A stretch of 64,000 nucleotides of DNA from Gallaecimonas sp. GXIMD4217 (GTDB taxonomy: Bacteria > Pseudomonadota > Gammaproteobacteria > Enterobacterales > Gallaecimonadaceae), in contig NZ_CP149925.1 of the NCBI RefSeq assembly GCF_038087665.1, positions 2,480,870 to 2,544,869 of the forward strand, given 5' to 3'. Below, piece by piece: positions 11,285-21,103 of this stretch; position 1 is the first letter of the stretch, and the number at the start of each line of letters is the position of its first letter. A program made the translations under genes and the position numbers. The notes beneath the pieces were generated by a model. That model was not told where the DNA came from. It saw only the letters and a program-made list of their open reading frames with translations, and made no database searches.

Positions 11285-12316
11285 CTAGTTGCCCAGCTTT
11301 TCGGCGAAGATGGCGTCCAGGCGCTGGATCACCTCCTCGCTGCCTATGCCGGCCATCAGCGTCTCGCCCTTGGCCCTGGCGCCCCAGGGCAGCTGCTGCC
11401 AGTCCCGGCCGGTCTGGGCCTTGATGTTGGCCTCGTAGCGGCTCACCACCAGCTGCTGGTGGTTGTAGGGACCGGTGCGCCTGGGGTTGGAGTGGGCATA
11501 GAGGCCCACGGTGGCCGTGCCCTGGCTGGAGGCCATGTGCACCGGGCCGGTATCCGGGCCCAGCACGGCGTCGGCCTTGCCCAGCAGGGCCCAGAGCTGC
11601 TTGAGGCTGCTCTGGCCCACCAGGTTTTTCAGGGGATGCCGGGCGCCAGCCTGGATGTCGGCGGCCAGCTGCCGCTCCATGGGGGTGGGGGCGCCGCACA
11701 GCAGCACCTGTATGCCCTTCTGTGCCGCCCAGTCGGCCACGGCGGCGTAGCGCTCGGGCAGCCAGTTGCGGTTGGCCTTGGAGGCGGCAGGGCAGATCAC
11801 CAGGGCCGGCCCCGGGCCCAGCTGGGCCTGGGCCCAGGCCCTGTCCTCGTCGCTTACCGGCAGGCGCCAGTCCGGTTGCGGCTCCCTGATGCCGAGCTGC
11901 TCGGCGAACATCATAAAGTTGTCCAGCACGTGCAGGCCCTTGGGCTGTCCCACCTGCTCGTTGGTGAACAACCACTGACCTTCCCCGGCCCGCTCCCGGT
12001 TGAAACCGATGCGGCGCCTGGCCCTGATCCCCAGGCTCAGCACCGAGGCCCTCAGGGCCTGCTGCAGGTGCAGCAGCACGTCGAAGCGGCGGCCCCTGAG
12101 CTGGCGCCACACCGCCCTCATGCCGGCCAGGCCCTGCTTCTTGTCGAACACCACCAGCTCCACACCCTCAAGGCCGGCCAGAAGCTGGGCCTCGACCTTG
12201 CCGACTACCCAGGTGATCTCGGCCCCCGGGTAGGCCTTTTTCAGGCAGTTCACCAGGGCCAGGGCATGGCAGACATCGCCGATGGCGGACAGGCGCAGGA
12301 TGCAGATGGAATTCAT
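11285..12316 (-). CDS. LPS heptosyltransferase, glycosyltransferase family 9 (OpsX/WaaC-like)
   Basis: Family 9 enzymes transfer heptose from ADP-heptose to the growing lipopolysaccharide inner core at the cytosolic face of the inner membrane. The 343-residue protein starts MNSICILRLSAIGDVCHALAL, the family's N-terminal signature. It has LVICPAASKANRNWLPERYAAVADW in the middle and GPDTGPVHMASSQGTATVGLY in the nucleotide-sugar binding half. I chose the ATG at 12316; the frame is open for ten more codons without support. It is divergent from the Kdo kinase gene. In Haemophilus, kdkA likewise neighbours an OpsX-type heptosyltransferase I, which favours that role. The exact acceptor is inferred. 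Confidence 0.85.
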   Translation of the reverse strand: MNSICILRLSAIGDVCHALALVNCLKKAYPGAEITWVVGKVEAQLLAGLEGVELVVFDKKQGLAGMRAVWRQLRGRRFDVLLHLQQALRASVLSLGIRARRRIGFNRERAGEGQWLFTNEQVGQPKGLHVLDNFMMFAEQLGIREPQPDWRLPVSDEDRAWAQAQLGPGPALVICPAASKANRNWLPERYAAVADWAAQKGIQVLLCGAPTPMERQLAADIQAGARHPLKNLVGQSSLKQLWALLGKADAVLGPDTGPVHMASSQGTATVGLYAHSNPRRTGPYNHQQLVVSRYEANIKAQTGRDWQQLPWGARAKGETLMAGIGSEEVIQRLDAIFAEKLGN

Positions 12317-12413
12317 AGGCTGCTCAGTGACTTCAGGGCCGCCCAATTATGCAAGCCAGGGCCCCTGTTGTACAATTGAGGCCTGCATCCCAGGCCCCCA
12401 CAGGACAGCTTGC

Positions 12414-13133
12414 ATGGTCAAGGCACAGCCACTTTGGAGCCAGCGCCATTTCTTCCTACACGATCCGGATCTGCTGCCCGCCATAGGCCGGGACTGCTTC
12501 CATTACGACTACTGGCAGCGCCGCGACGCCGTCACCGGCCACGCCTTCGGCCGCGGCACCACCTTCTTCCTGCACCACCAGGGCCACGACTGGGTGCTGC
12601 GCCATTACCGCCGCGGCGGCCTGGTGGGCAAGTTGATCAACGACAGCTATCTCTACCTGGGCCTGGAAAAGACCAGGCCCGTCGCCGAGTTCAAGCTGCT
12701 GCAATACATGGTTGAGCTGGGCCTGCCGGTGCCAAGGCCGGTGGCGGCCCACATCAGCCGCCACGGCCTCTGGTACCGGGGCGACATCATCATAGAGCGC
12801 ATCCCGAGCGCCCGCGATCTGGTGGCCTGGCTGGGCGAGGGCCCGCTCGGCGCCGACGACTACAAGGCCGTGGGCCGGCTGATCCGCCGCTTCCACGGTG
12901 CCGGCATCTACCACGCCGACCTCAACAGCCACAACATCCTCAGGAACGAGCAGGGCCAACTGTGGCTGATCGACTTCGATCGCGGCCAGCGCCGCCCGGC
13001 CGGCGTCTGGAAGGAAGACAACCTGGCGCGGCTGAAGCGCTCCTTCGAAAAGGAAAAGGGCCGCCTGGCCCACTTCCACTGGCAACCGGACGACTGGCAG
13101 GCGCTGATGGCCGGCTACCAGGGCGGCGCCTGA
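12414..13133 (+). CDS. kdkA: 3-deoxy-D-manno-octulosonic acid (Kdo) kinase
   Basis: KdkA phosphorylates the Kdo residue of lipid A-Kdo in organisms whose inner core carries a single phosphorylated Kdo. The 239-residue protein has the eukaryotic-type kinase fold reduced to essentials: VLRHYRRGGLVGKL near the N-terminus, the catalytic loop HADLNSHNIL (167-176, D169) and IDFDRG (186-191, D187). Length agrees with H. influenzae KdkA (241). The ATG at 12414 begins MVKAQPLW; the frame is open upstream through the divergent promoter region. It implies a Haemophilus/Vibrio-type core with one Kdo, so the nearby WaaA would be expected to be monofunctional. Confidence 0.9.
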   Translation: MVKAQPLWSQRHFFLHDPDLLPAIGRDCFHYDYWQRRDAVTGHAFGRGTTFFLHHQGHDWVLRHYRRGGLVGKLINDSYLYLGLEKTRPVAEFKLLQYMVELGLPVPRPVAAHISRHGLWYRGDIIIERIPSARDLVAWLGEGPLGADDYKAVGRLIRRFHGAGIYHADLNSHNILRNEQGQLWLIDFDRGQRRPAGVWKEDNLARLKRSFEKEKGRLAHFHWQPDDWQALMAGYQGGA

Positions 13134-13142
13134 ACCAGGCAA

Positions 13143-13170
13143 TGAAAAGGGGCGCCGCGGCGCCCCTTTT
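13143..13170. terminator. Bidirectional terminator between kdkA and parC
   Basis: A nearly perfect GC palindrome (AAAAGGGGCGCC/GGCGCCCCTTTT) lies between the convergent kdkA and parC genes, with A and T runs on either side. Confidence 0.8.
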
Positions 13171-15416
13171 CATTCCACTTCCACCAAGTCGACCCGTTGC
13201 AGGCCCCTGGGCAGCTTGGCGCCGCGGCGGCCGCGCTCGCCCCGGTAGTGCTCCAGATCGGCCGGTTTCAGGGTCAGCTTGCGCTTGCCGGCATGGACGG
13301 TGATGCCCTGGTCGACGCCGATCACCACCAGCTGCTTGACGAACTCCTCGCGGCTGGCGGCCCGGGCACCGGGGATGCCGATGATCTTGTTGCCCTTGCC
13401 CTTGGCCAGCTGGGGCAGATCCGCCAGCGGGAACAGCAGCATGCGGCCCTCGTTGGAGATGGCCACCACCAGCCGTTCGCCCTCCCCGGCCAGGGATACC
13501 GGCGGCAGCAGCTCGGCGCCCGTGGGCAGGGTCACCAGGGCCTTGCCGTTCTTGTTGCGGCTGACCATGTCGCCGAACCTGCACACGAAGCCGTAGCCGG
13601 CGTCCGAGGCCAGCAGGAACAGATCGCCCTCGTCGCCCATCAGCACCTGTTCGAAGGTCTCGCCGGCCACCGGGTTGAATCTGGTGGTCAGCGGCTCGCC
13701 CTGGGAGCGGGCCGAAGGCAGCGAGGTGGGCTCGGTGGCGAAGGCGCGGCCGCTGGTGTCCAGGAACACCACCGGCTGGTTGCTCTTGCCCTTGGCCTGG
13801 GCCTTGTAGGCATCGCCGGCCTTGTAGCTGAGCTTCTCGCCGTCCACCTCGTGGCCCTTGGCGGTGCGGGCCCAGCCCTTGTCGGACAGCACCACGGTGA
13901 CGGCTTCCGTGGGCATCAGCTCCTTCTCGGTGAGGGCCTTGGCCTCGGCGCGCTCCACCAGCGGCGAGCGGCGCTCGTCGCCGTAGGTCTCGGCGTCCTT
14001 CTTCAGTTCCTTCTTGATCAGGCTCTTCAGGGCCCGCTCCGAACCCAGCAGGCGGTTGAGCTCGTCGCGCTCCTTGGCCAGCTCGTCCTGCTCGGCGCGG
14101 ATCTTCATCTCCTCCAGCTTGGCCAGGTGGCGCAGCTTCAGCTCCAGGATGGCTTCGGCCTGGCGGTCGGAGAGGCCGAAGCGGGCCATCAGCACCGCCT
14201 TGGGCTCGTCCTCGTTGCGGATGATGTCGATGACTTCGTCGATGTTGAGGAAGGCGATCAGCAGGCCTGCCAGCACGTGCAGGCGCGCCTCCACCTTGTC
14301 GAGGCGGTACTGGAGGCGCCGGGTCACGGTCTGGCGACGGAACTCCAGCCACTCGCCCAGCATGGTGTTGAGGGCCTTGACCTGGGGCCGGCCGTCCAGG
14401 CCCAGCACGTTCATGTTGACCCTGTAGTTCTTCTCCAGATCCGTGGTGGCGAACAGGTGCGCCATCAGGGCGTCCACGTCGACGCGGTTGGAGCGCGGCA
14501 CCACCACCAGGCGCACCGGGTTCTCGTGGTCGGACTCGTCGCGCAGATCCGCCACCATGGGCAGCTTCTTGGCCTGCATCTGGGCGGCGATCTGCTCGAG
14601 GATCTTGCCGCCGCTGGCCTGGTGGGGCAGCGCCGTGATGACGATCTCGCCGGCCTCCTGTTCGAAGGCGGCGCGCATCTTGACCGAGCCGCGACCGGTC
14701 TCGTAGATCTTCTGGAGATCGGCCCTGGGGGTGATGATCTCGGCGTCGGTGGGGTAATCCGGGCCGGGCACGAAGTCCATCAGCTCCTCGACCGTGGCCT
14801 TGGGCTTGTCCAGCAGGTGGATACAGGCCCGGGTCAGCTCACGGGCGTTATGGGGCGGGATGTCGGTGGCCATGCCCACGGCGATGCCGGTGGTGCCGTT
14901 GAGCAGCACATGGGGCAGCCGCGCCGGCAGCATGGCCGGCTCCTTGAGGGTGCCGTCGAAGTTGGGCACCCAGTCCGCGGTGCCCTGGCCCAGCTCGGAC
15001 AGCAGCACCTCGGAGAACTTGGCCAGGCGCGCCTCTGTGTAACGCATGGCGGCGAAGGACTTGGGATCGTCCGGGGCGCCCCAGTTGCCCTGACCGTCCA
15101 CCAGCGGGTAGCGGTAGGAGAAGGGCTGGGCCATCAGCACCATGGCCTCGTAACAGGCGCTGTCGCCATGGGGATGGTACTTACCCAGCACGTCACCCAC
15201 GGTACGGGCCGACTTCTTGTGTTTGGACAGGGACGACAGGCCCAGCTCGCTCATGGCGTAGACGATACGGCGCTGGACCGGCTTGAGGCCGTCGCCGATA
15301 TGGGGCAGGGCCCGGTCCTGAATGACGTACATGGAGTAGTTCAGGTAGGCCGATTCGGTAAATTGGCGCAGCGGCATCTGCTCGATGCCGTCGAGACTGG
15401 CTTGGTTCTCGTCCAT
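13170..15416 (-). CDS. parC: DNA topoisomerase IV subunit A
   Basis: ParC is the DNA-breaking subunit of topoisomerase IV, which unlinks replicated chromosomes. The 748-residue protein matches E. coli ParC (752) throughout. The quinolone-determining region reads [15 protein letters not shown], with Ser86 and Glu90 unmutated; these correspond to Ser80 and Glu84 of E. coli. The catalytic tyrosine is in AAMRYTEAR (Tyr126). The C-terminal beta-pinwheel repeats include GERGRRG near the end. It is the last gene of a same-strand run that contains parE, with one GGDEF-EAL gene between the two subunits. Confidence 0.98.
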   Translation of the reverse strand: MDENQASLDGIEQMPLRQFTESAYLNYSMYVIQDRALPHIGDGLKPVQRRIVYAMSELGLSSLSKHKKSARTVGDVLGKYHPHGDSACYEAMVLMAQPFSYRYPLVDGQGNWGAPDDPKSFAAMRYTEARLAKFSEVLLSELGQGTADWVPNFDGTLKEPAMLPARLPHVLLNGTTGIAVGMATDIPPHNARELTRACIHLLDKPKATVEELMDFVPGPDYPTDAEIITPRADLQKIYETGRGSVKMRAAFEQEAGEIVITALPHQASGGKILEQIAAQMQAKKLPMVADLRDESDHENPVRLVVVPRSNRVDVDALMAHLFATTDLEKNYRVNMNVLGLDGRPQVKALNTMLGEWLEFRRQTVTRRLQYRLDKVEARLHVLAGLLIAFLNIDEVIDIIRNEDEPKAVLMARFGLSDRQAEAILELKLRHLAKLEEMKIRAEQDELAKERDELNRLLGSERALKSLIKKELKKDAETYGDERRSPLVERAEAKALTEKELMPTEAVTVVLSDKGWARTAKGHEVDGEKLSYKAGDAYKAQAKGKSNQPVVFLDTSGRAFATEPTSLPSARSQGEPLTTRFNPVAGETFEQVLMGDEGDLFLLASDAGYGFVCRFGDMVSRNKNGKALVTLPTGAELLPPVSLAGEGERLVVAISNEGRMLLFPLADLPQLAKGKGNKIIGIPGARAASREEFVKQLVVIGVDQGITVHAGKRKLTLKPADLEHYRGERGRRGAKLPRGLQRVDLVEVE

Positions 15417-15469
15417 GGCGTTTCTAAGGCTCAGGAAATTTTAGGGACTACTATACCGAAAAGCGGCCC

Positions 15470-17740
15470 TCAGGCCACCTCGGTGGCGGGCCAGAGCCGC
15501 TGGGCCGGCTGGGGCCGGCCGAACAGGTAACCCTGCATGTAGCTGACCTGCAGTATGCCCAGCAGCTCCGCCACCTCCTCGTCTTCCACGTATTCGGCGA
15601 TGGTGCGATAGCCGAACTGATCGGCGATATCCACCAGGGCGCGGATGAAGATGGAATCGGCGTCCTTGGAGGCCAGATCGCGGATGAAGGAACCGTCGAT
15701 CTTGATGAAGTCCACCGGCAGCGCCTTGAGGGTGTGGAAGGACGAAAAACCCACCCCGAAGTCGTCCAGGGCGAACTGACAGCCCAGGGCCTTGAGGCGC
15801 AGGATGGACTGCCTGGCCTGGAGCAGGTTGGTGAAGGCGGCGGTCTCGGTGATCTCGAAGATCAGGCGCCTGGCCACTTCCGGCCTGTCCTGGAGGGCCT
15901 GGGCTATCTCGTCGATGACATGGCCCTCGCCGAAGGTCTTGGGCGACAGGTTGATGGCGAAACGGGTCTGCTCCGGGGCGCCCAGCGCCTCCAGCTCCGC
16001 CACCAGGCGGCGGAACACCCAGAGGTCGATGGCGGTGGTCTGGCCGGTCTGCTCGGCGGCGCGGATCAGCTCCACCGGCGAGCAGAGGGCGCCGTCCCTG
16101 TCCTTGACCCGAAGCAGCACCTCGTAATGCACCACCTGGCGGCTCTCGGTGTGCACTATGGGCTGGAAGTAGAGGCAGAGGTTGATCTCGTCCAGGGCGT
16201 GCTTGGAGCGCTCCAGCCAGAACAACTGCCGGCCCAGCTCCTGGCCGCCGCTGACCGAGGCGACCCGGATATGGCGGTTCTTGCCCAGCTCCTTGGCCCG
16301 GTACATGGCCATGTCGACCCTGGCCATGAGGTCGTCGAAGTCGTCGCCGTCCTCTGGAATGCGCGCCAGGCCCACCGACATGGACGGCGAATGGAGCTGG
16401 CCGCCGCCGGACACCCGCACCTCGCGAAAGGCGTGGTAGACCCGGCTCAGCAGCTCCTCTTCCTGCTCGATGGTGATGCCCGGCACCATGACCGCGAACT
16501 CGTCGCCGCCGAAGCGGGCCACCGAGGCCTCCACCGGCATCACCTGGCGCAGGGCCTTGGCCACCCGTACCAGCAGGCGATCGCCCACCTTGTGGCCGGC
16601 CACGTCGTTGACGAACTTGAAGTTGTCCAGATCCATGAACAGCAGGCTGGCCGGGCTCTGCTGGCGCAGCAGCTGTTGCATCTCCTGCTCGAAGCGGCGG
16701 CGGTTGACCAGGCCGGTCAGCACGTCGTGGTTGGCCAGCCATTCCAGCTCGCCGGCCCGGCGCTGCAGCTGGGTTTCCATGCTTTCCAGGCGGTACGACA
16801 GCACCTCCAGCAGCTGCGACAGCTGGCTGGTCTCGTCCCTGAGCCGCTGCTTGTGGCTGATGGCGCGCATGGCCGAGCGGAAGCGGTCGAAGTCCGCCTC
16901 CGCCAGCAGCGGCAGGGCCTTACCCGTGGCGCTGATCCGCTGCAGCGGCGGGTGCAGCACCAGCAGCAGCAGGCCGCCGGAGATCAGCACCACCAGGGCG
17001 CCATAGGCCAGGTATTCGTACAGGAAGGGCTGGTGCTCGGCCACGAAGCCGGCCCTGTCCGCCACCAGGGTGGTGGCGATGGGCCGGCCCTTCATCAGGC
17101 TCTGGTTGACGGTGAGCAACAGGTAGTCGGGGTGGCCGTCGCAGAGACCGTCGCTGAGGCAGCCCAGATCCAGGTAAGGCCCCACCTCGGCCAGGCCGGG
17201 CAGGGAGCGGGAGCTGCCGAGCAGCTGCGGTGCCTTGCCGTCGTCCAGGCCCCAGGTGGCCAGGGCCAGATCCAGTTCCTGATCCAGGATGGCCATGAAG
17301 GCGGTCAGCGGCACCGCCGCCACCCAGGGCTGGCCCTGCCCTGCCCCCTCCAGCACCAGCAGGCAGTCATCCCGGCAATCGATGGCCCAGCCGGCACTGC
17401 CCGGCGGCACCAGCTGGGCGCCGCTCTGCCACCAGCGGCCCAGCTCCGACTGCCAATGGGCCAGGCCGGCCAGGCGCAGCTCGGAAACCAGGGCCTGGCG
17501 CTGGGCCGCGTCGTTGCTCTTGGCCAGGCGCTCGCCGATATGGCGGCGCAGGTTGCGGATTTCCTCGGCGAATTCCCGGTGCAGGAAACGCACCGAGCGC
17601 TGCTGCTGCTCGGCGTGGATGGCGGTGAGCTTCTTCTGGTGCAGCCAGGCGTTGCCCAGCAGGGTCAGCACCAGGGTCAGGCCCAGGGCCAACAGCACCC
17701 GCCAGCGCAGGCTCAGGGAAGGAAGGTTTCTAGACAGCAA
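15470..17740 (-). CDS. Membrane GGDEF-EAL cyclic-di-GMP protein between parE and parC
   Basis: This 756-residue inner-membrane protein has one segment at about 12-32 and a second at about 242-263, enclosing a periplasmic sensor region of some 200 residues. A coiled stretch (SQLSQLLEVLSYRLESMETQLQRR) leads into a GGDEF domain with an intact active site (411-415), but no RxxD inhibitory site at the usual place. The EAL domain reads EVL at 540-542 and keeps INLS, EITE, DDFG and KID, so it is probably a working phosphodiesterase; which activity dominates cannot be told. Gaps of 39 bases to parE and 53 to parC suggest shared transcription with both. Confidence 0.9.
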   Translation of the reverse strand: MLSRNLPSLSLRWRVLLALGLTLVLTLLGNAWLHQKKLTAIHAEQQQRSVRFLHREFAEEIRNLRRHIGERLAKSNDAAQRQALVSELRLAGLAHWQSELGRWWQSGAQLVPPGSAGWAIDCRDDCLLVLEGAGQGQPWVAAVPLTAFMAILDQELDLALATWGLDDGKAPQLLGSSRSLPGLAEVGPYLDLGCLSDGLCDGHPDYLLLTVNQSLMKGRPIATTLVADRAGFVAEHQPFLYEYLAYGALVVLISGGLLLLVLHPPLQRISATGKALPLLAEADFDRFRSAMRAISHKQRLRDETSQLSQLLEVLSYRLESMETQLQRRAGELEWLANHDVLTGLVNRRRFEQEMQQLLRQQSPASLLFMDLDNFKFVNDVAGHKVGDRLLVRVAKALRQVMPVEASVARFGGDEFAVMVPGITIEQEEELLSRVYHAFREVRVSGGGQLHSPSMSVGLARIPEDGDDFDDLMARVDMAMYRAKELGKNRHIRVASVSGGQELGRQLFWLERSKHALDEINLCLYFQPIVHTESRQVVHYEVLLRVKDRDGALCSPVELIRAAEQTGQTTAIDLWVFRRLVAELEALGAPEQTRFAINLSPKTFGEGHVIDEIAQALQDRPEVARRLIFEITETAAFTNLLQARQSILRLKALGCQFALDDFGVGFSSFHTLKALPVDFIKIDGSFIRDLASKDADSIFIRALVDIADQFGYRTIAEYVEDEEVAELLGILQVSYMQGYLFGRPQPAQRLWPATEVA

Positions 17741-17779
17741 AGTCGAACATCAGCCTCGGCATCGACCCAAAGTACCGCA

Positions 17780-19669
17780 TCAGGCCAGTTCGGCCTGATG
17801 CCCCTTCTGCTCCAGCCAGGCCTTGCGGTCGGAGGCCCGCTTCTTGGCCAGCAGCATGTCCATCACCGCCAGGGTGGCCTCGGCGTCGTCCACGGTCAGC
17901 TGTACCAGGCGGCGGGTGGCCGGCTCCATGGTGGTTTCACGCAGCTGCATGGGGTTCATCTCGCCCAGGCCCTTGAAGCGGGTCACGGCGATCTTGCCCT
18001 TGCGCTTTTCCGCCTCGATGCGGTCGAGGACGCCCTGCTTCTCCTCTTCGTCGAGGGCGTAGAAGACCTCCTTGCCCACGTCGATGCGGTACAGGGGCGG
18101 CATGGCCACGTAGACATGGCCGGCCTCCACCAGGGCCCGGTAATGGCGCAGGAACAGGGCGCACAGCAGGGTGGCGATGTGCAGGCCGTCGGAGTCGGCA
18201 TCGGCGAGGATGCAGATCTTGTGGTAGCGCAGGCCGTCCAGGGCGGCGGCGTCCGGATCCAGGCCGATGGCCACGGAGATGTCGTGGACCTCCTGGCTGG
18301 CCAGGATGTCGGCGGAGTCCACTTCCCAGGTGTTGAGGATCTTGCCGCGCAGCGGCATCACCGCCTGGAAGTCGCGGTCGCGGGCCTGCTTGGCGGAGCC
18401 GCCGGCGGAGTCACCCTCCACCAGGAACAGTTCGGAGCGGGCCGGATCGTCGGTGGCGCAATCGGTGAGCTTGCCGGGCAACGCCGGGCCAGAGGTGACC
18501 TTCTTGCGGGCCACCTTCTTGGCGCTGCGGGTGCGGCGCTGGGCGTTGGAGATGAAGTGCTCGGCCAGGGCCTCGGCCACCTCGGTGTGCTCGTTGAGCC
18601 AGAGGCTGAAGGTGTCCTTGACCACCCCGGACACGAAGCTGGCGCACTGGCGGGACGACAGCCGCTCCTTGGTCTGGCCGGCGAACTGGGGATCCTGCAT
18701 CTTGACGCTGAGCACGAAGGCGCACTTGTCCCAGATGTCCTCCGGGGTCAGCTTCAGGCCCCGGGGCAGCAGGTTGCGGAACTCGCAGAACTCGCGCATG
18801 GCGTCCAGCAGGCCCTGGCGCAGGCCGTTGACGTGGGTACCGCCCTGGGCGGTGGGAATGAGGTTGACGTAGGACTCCTGCACCAGCTCGCCGCCTTCCG
18901 GCAGCCACAGCACCGCCCAGTCCACCGCCTCGGTCTCGGCGGCGAAGGCGCCGATGAAGGGCACCTCGGGCAGCTTCGGCCATTCGCTGACGGCCTCGGC
19001 CAGGTAGTCCTCCAGGCCCTTCTCGTAGCACCACTGGTGCTTGTCGCCGGTGTTCCTGTCGTGGAACTTGATGGACAGGCCGGGGCAGAGCACCGCCTTG
19101 GCGCGCAGGTTGTGGACCAGGCGCCGTACCGAGAAGCGGGCGGAGTCGAAGTAGCCGGCGTCGGGCCAGAAGCGCACCCGGGTGCCGGTGTTGCGGCGGC
19201 CGACGCTGCCGACCTCGGTCAGGTCCTGGACCTTGGCGCCGTTCTCGAAGGCAATCTCGTACTGGATGCCGCCGCGCTTGATGCCCACCTCGACCCGCTT
19301 GGACAGGGCGTTGACCACGGAGATGCCGACGCCGTGCAGGCCGCCGGAGAACTGGTAGTTCTTGTTGGAGAACTTGCCGCCGGCGTGGAGCTTGCAGAGG
19401 ATCAGTTCGACGCCGGGAATGCCCTTCTCAGGGTGGATGTCCACGGGCATGCCGCGGCCGTCGTCAATCACTTCCAGGGACTGGTCTTCGTGGAGGATCA
19501 CCTCCACCTGGCTGGCATGGCCGGCCAGGGCCTCATCCACCGAGTTGTCGATGACTTCCTGGCCCAGGTGATTGGGCCTGGTGGTGTCGGTATACATGCC
19601 GGGCCGGCGTCGGACCGGCTCCAGGCCTTCGAGGACTTCCAGATCCTGGGATGTGTATTGACTGCTCAT
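17780..19669 (-). CDS. parE: DNA topoisomerase IV subunit B
   Basis: ParE is the ATPase subunit that partners ParC. The 629-residue protein (E. coli 630) has the GHKL ATP-binding elements: VIDNSVDEALAGHA, DDGRGMPVDIHPEKG and GGLHGVGISVVNALS. It also has the TOPRIM motifs LVEGDSAGGSAKQARDR and ILADADSDGLHI. Like the E. coli protein it lacks the large insertion typical of gammaproteobacterial GyrB. The start ATG gives MSSQYTSQDLEVLEGL. Upstream on the same strand lie yqiA, cpdA, yqiB and nudF in the E. coli order; a GGDEF-EAL gene and parC follow. Confidence 0.98.
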   Translation of the reverse strand: MSSQYTSQDLEVLEGLEPVRRRPGMYTDTTRPNHLGQEVIDNSVDEALAGHASQVEVILHEDQSLEVIDDGRGMPVDIHPEKGIPGVELILCKLHAGGKFSNKNYQFSGGLHGVGISVVNALSKRVEVGIKRGGIQYEIAFENGAKVQDLTEVGSVGRRNTGTRVRFWPDAGYFDSARFSVRRLVHNLRAKAVLCPGLSIKFHDRNTGDKHQWCYEKGLEDYLAEAVSEWPKLPEVPFIGAFAAETEAVDWAVLWLPEGGELVQESYVNLIPTAQGGTHVNGLRQGLLDAMREFCEFRNLLPRGLKLTPEDIWDKCAFVLSVKMQDPQFAGQTKERLSSRQCASFVSGVVKDTFSLWLNEHTEVAEALAEHFISNAQRRTRSAKKVARKKVTSGPALPGKLTDCATDDPARSELFLVEGDSAGGSAKQARDRDFQAVMPLRGKILNTWEVDSADILASQEVHDISVAIGLDPDAAALDGLRYHKICILADADSDGLHIATLLCALFLRHYRALVEAGHVYVAMPPLYRIDVGKEVFYALDEEEKQGVLDRIEAEKRKGKIAVTRFKGLGEMNPMQLRETTMEPATRRLVQLTVDDAEATLAVMDMLLAKKRASDRKAWLEQKGHQAELA

Positions 19670-19725
19670 CGGCGCCTTCGTGTCATTTTAATTGTTGGCA
19701 ATGGTCAGCAATGGCCCGGATCTTG

Positions 19726-20289
19726 TCAACAGGCGCCGAGGAATTGCGCCAGGGCCGGCAGGTGCCGGGGCAGATCCTCGAAGGCATGGTTGCCGCCTGG
19801 TTCGATATGGAGTCGGGCGCCGCGGTAGAAATCCCGGGCCTGGCGCCAGTCCAGCACCTCGTCCCCTTCCTTCTGCAGCACCATGAAGCGCTCCGGCCGC
19901 TCGATGCCGGCCAGGGTCAGGGCCTGCAGCTCGGCCAGGTGGCGCTGATCCAGTTCGTAGCACTCGCCGGTGTAGGGGTGCTGCTGGGGGCCAAGGTAGT
20001 CGTGAAAGAGTTCGGCGGGCCTGACCGCCGGGTTGATCAGCACCGCCTTGAGAGGGTGACGCTCGGCCAACCGGGTGGCCAGGAAGCCGCCCAAGGAGCT
20101 GCCGATCACCCCCAGGGTGCGGCCGTCCACCAGGGCTTCGGCCTGCTCCCAGGCGGCCATGGGGGTGGCGGGCAGCTGCGGCGCCAGCACCTCGATGTCC
20201 GGGTGGTGGTAGGCGAACCAGCTCAGCACCTGCTGGGCCTTCATGGACCCCGGCGAGGAATGGAAACCGTGCAGGTACAGCAGGCGCAT
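19726..20289 (-). CDS. yqiA: YqiA family esterase
   Basis: YqiA is a small cytosolic alpha/beta hydrolase with esterase activity in E. coli; its natural substrate is unknown. The 187-residue protein begins MRLLYLHGFHSSPGSMKAQ. The nucleophile elbow is GSSLGG, and NPAVRP and a late Asp (EGDEVLD) follow. The catalytic His is in GGNHAFED. Length matches E. coli YqiA (193). The start is one base away from the cpdA stop codon, and parE follows after 56 bases, so translation is probably coupled with cpdA. Confidence 0.92.
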   Translation of the reverse strand: MRLLYLHGFHSSPGSMKAQQVLSWFAYHHPDIEVLAPQLPATPMAAWEQAEALVDGRTLGVIGSSLGGFLATRLAERHPLKAVLINPAVRPAELFHDYLGPQQHPYTGECYELDQRHLAELQALTLAGIERPERFMVLQKEGDEVLDWRQARDFYRGARLHIEPGGNHAFEDLPRHLPALAQFLGAC

Positions 20290-20290
20290 G

Positions 20291-21094
20291 TCAGTAGCCG
20301 CCGGCGCTGGCGTCCACCGGGAAACGCTCGGCGGGGAGCCGGTGCACCGTGGTTGCTATGGTGCCGTCGGCCTTCAGGCACAGGCGGCGATAACCCGGGC
20401 CCAGCTCGGCCAAGGCGAAATCCTGGCTGCCGGCCTGAAACTGCACGCAGGTGGCCGGGGTGGCCAGCAGGCGCACGCCCTGCACCATGCTGTCCACCTC
20501 CTGGTGGACGTGACCGAACAGCACCGCACAGGCCTTGTCGTGGCGGGCCAGCCTTGCCAGCAGGGCCTGGCCGTCATGGAGGATGTGCTGGTCCAGCCAG
20601 CGCGAGTCCAGGGACAGGGGATGGTGGTGCAGCACCACCAGGGTGTGGCGGCTGTCGTCGGCCAGGCAGGCCTCCAGCAGCGCCAGCTCTTCCTCGCCCA
20701 GCTCGCCGAAGGTCTTGCCCGGCACCTGGGAATGGAGCAGCACCAGCTGCCAGTGCCGGCCCTTGAGGCAGCGCACCGGTGCGCCGAGCTCCTCGACCAT
20801 GGCGGAGGCATCATCATGGTTGCCGGGGATCCAGAACCAGGGCTCGGGCCGCGCCGCCAGTTGCCGGCCCAGGCGGCGGTAGGTCTCGGGGTTGTGGTCC
20901 TGGGCCAGATCACCGGTCAACAGCAGGCAGTCCTGGCGGCCGCCGTCGCCGTCCATGGCCTCGAGGCAGGCATCGAAGCTGGCCTGGGTCGGCACCCCCA
21001 GCAGGCAGGCATCGGGATCCCGGAACAGGTGGGGATCGGTCAATACCGCCAGCTGCCAGTCGTCTTGGGAATGGGGGAAATCCTGGATTTTCAA
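20291..21094 (-). CDS. cpdA: 3',5'-cyclic AMP phosphodiesterase CpdA
   Basis: CpdA is a class III metallophosphoesterase that hydrolyses cAMP in the cytosol and so limits CRP signalling. The metal-binding motifs are present in order: TDPHLF, GDLAQDHNPETY, PGNHDD and a late GHVHQEVD. The 267-residue length is near that of E. coli CpdA (275). It lies in the conserved nudF-yqiB-cpdA-yqiA-parE order, nine bases downstream of yqiB and one base from yqiA. Confidence 0.94.
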   Translation of the reverse strand: MKIQDFPHSQDDWQLAVLTDPHLFRDPDACLLGVPTQASFDACLEAMDGDGGRQDCLLLTGDLAQDHNPETYRRLGRQLAARPEPWFWIPGNHDDASAMVEELGAPVRCLKGRHWQLVLLHSQVPGKTFGELGEEELALLEACLADDSRHTLVVLHHHPLSLDSRWLDQHILHDGQALLARLARHDKACAVLFGHVHQEVDSMVQGVRLLATPATCVQFQAGSQDFALAELGPGYRRLCLKADGTIATTVHRLPAERFPVDASAGGY

Positions 21095-21103
21095 ACCGCG
21101 TCT

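Noticed and set aside
15734-19828. Very long open frame antisense to parE and the GGDEF-EAL gene (over 1300 codons)
   Set aside because: It is a codon-position shadow of GC-rich genes: rich in Gly, Ala, Gln, His and Leu, with no domain or ribosome site. The opposite strand encodes ParE and a clear GGDEF-EAL protein.
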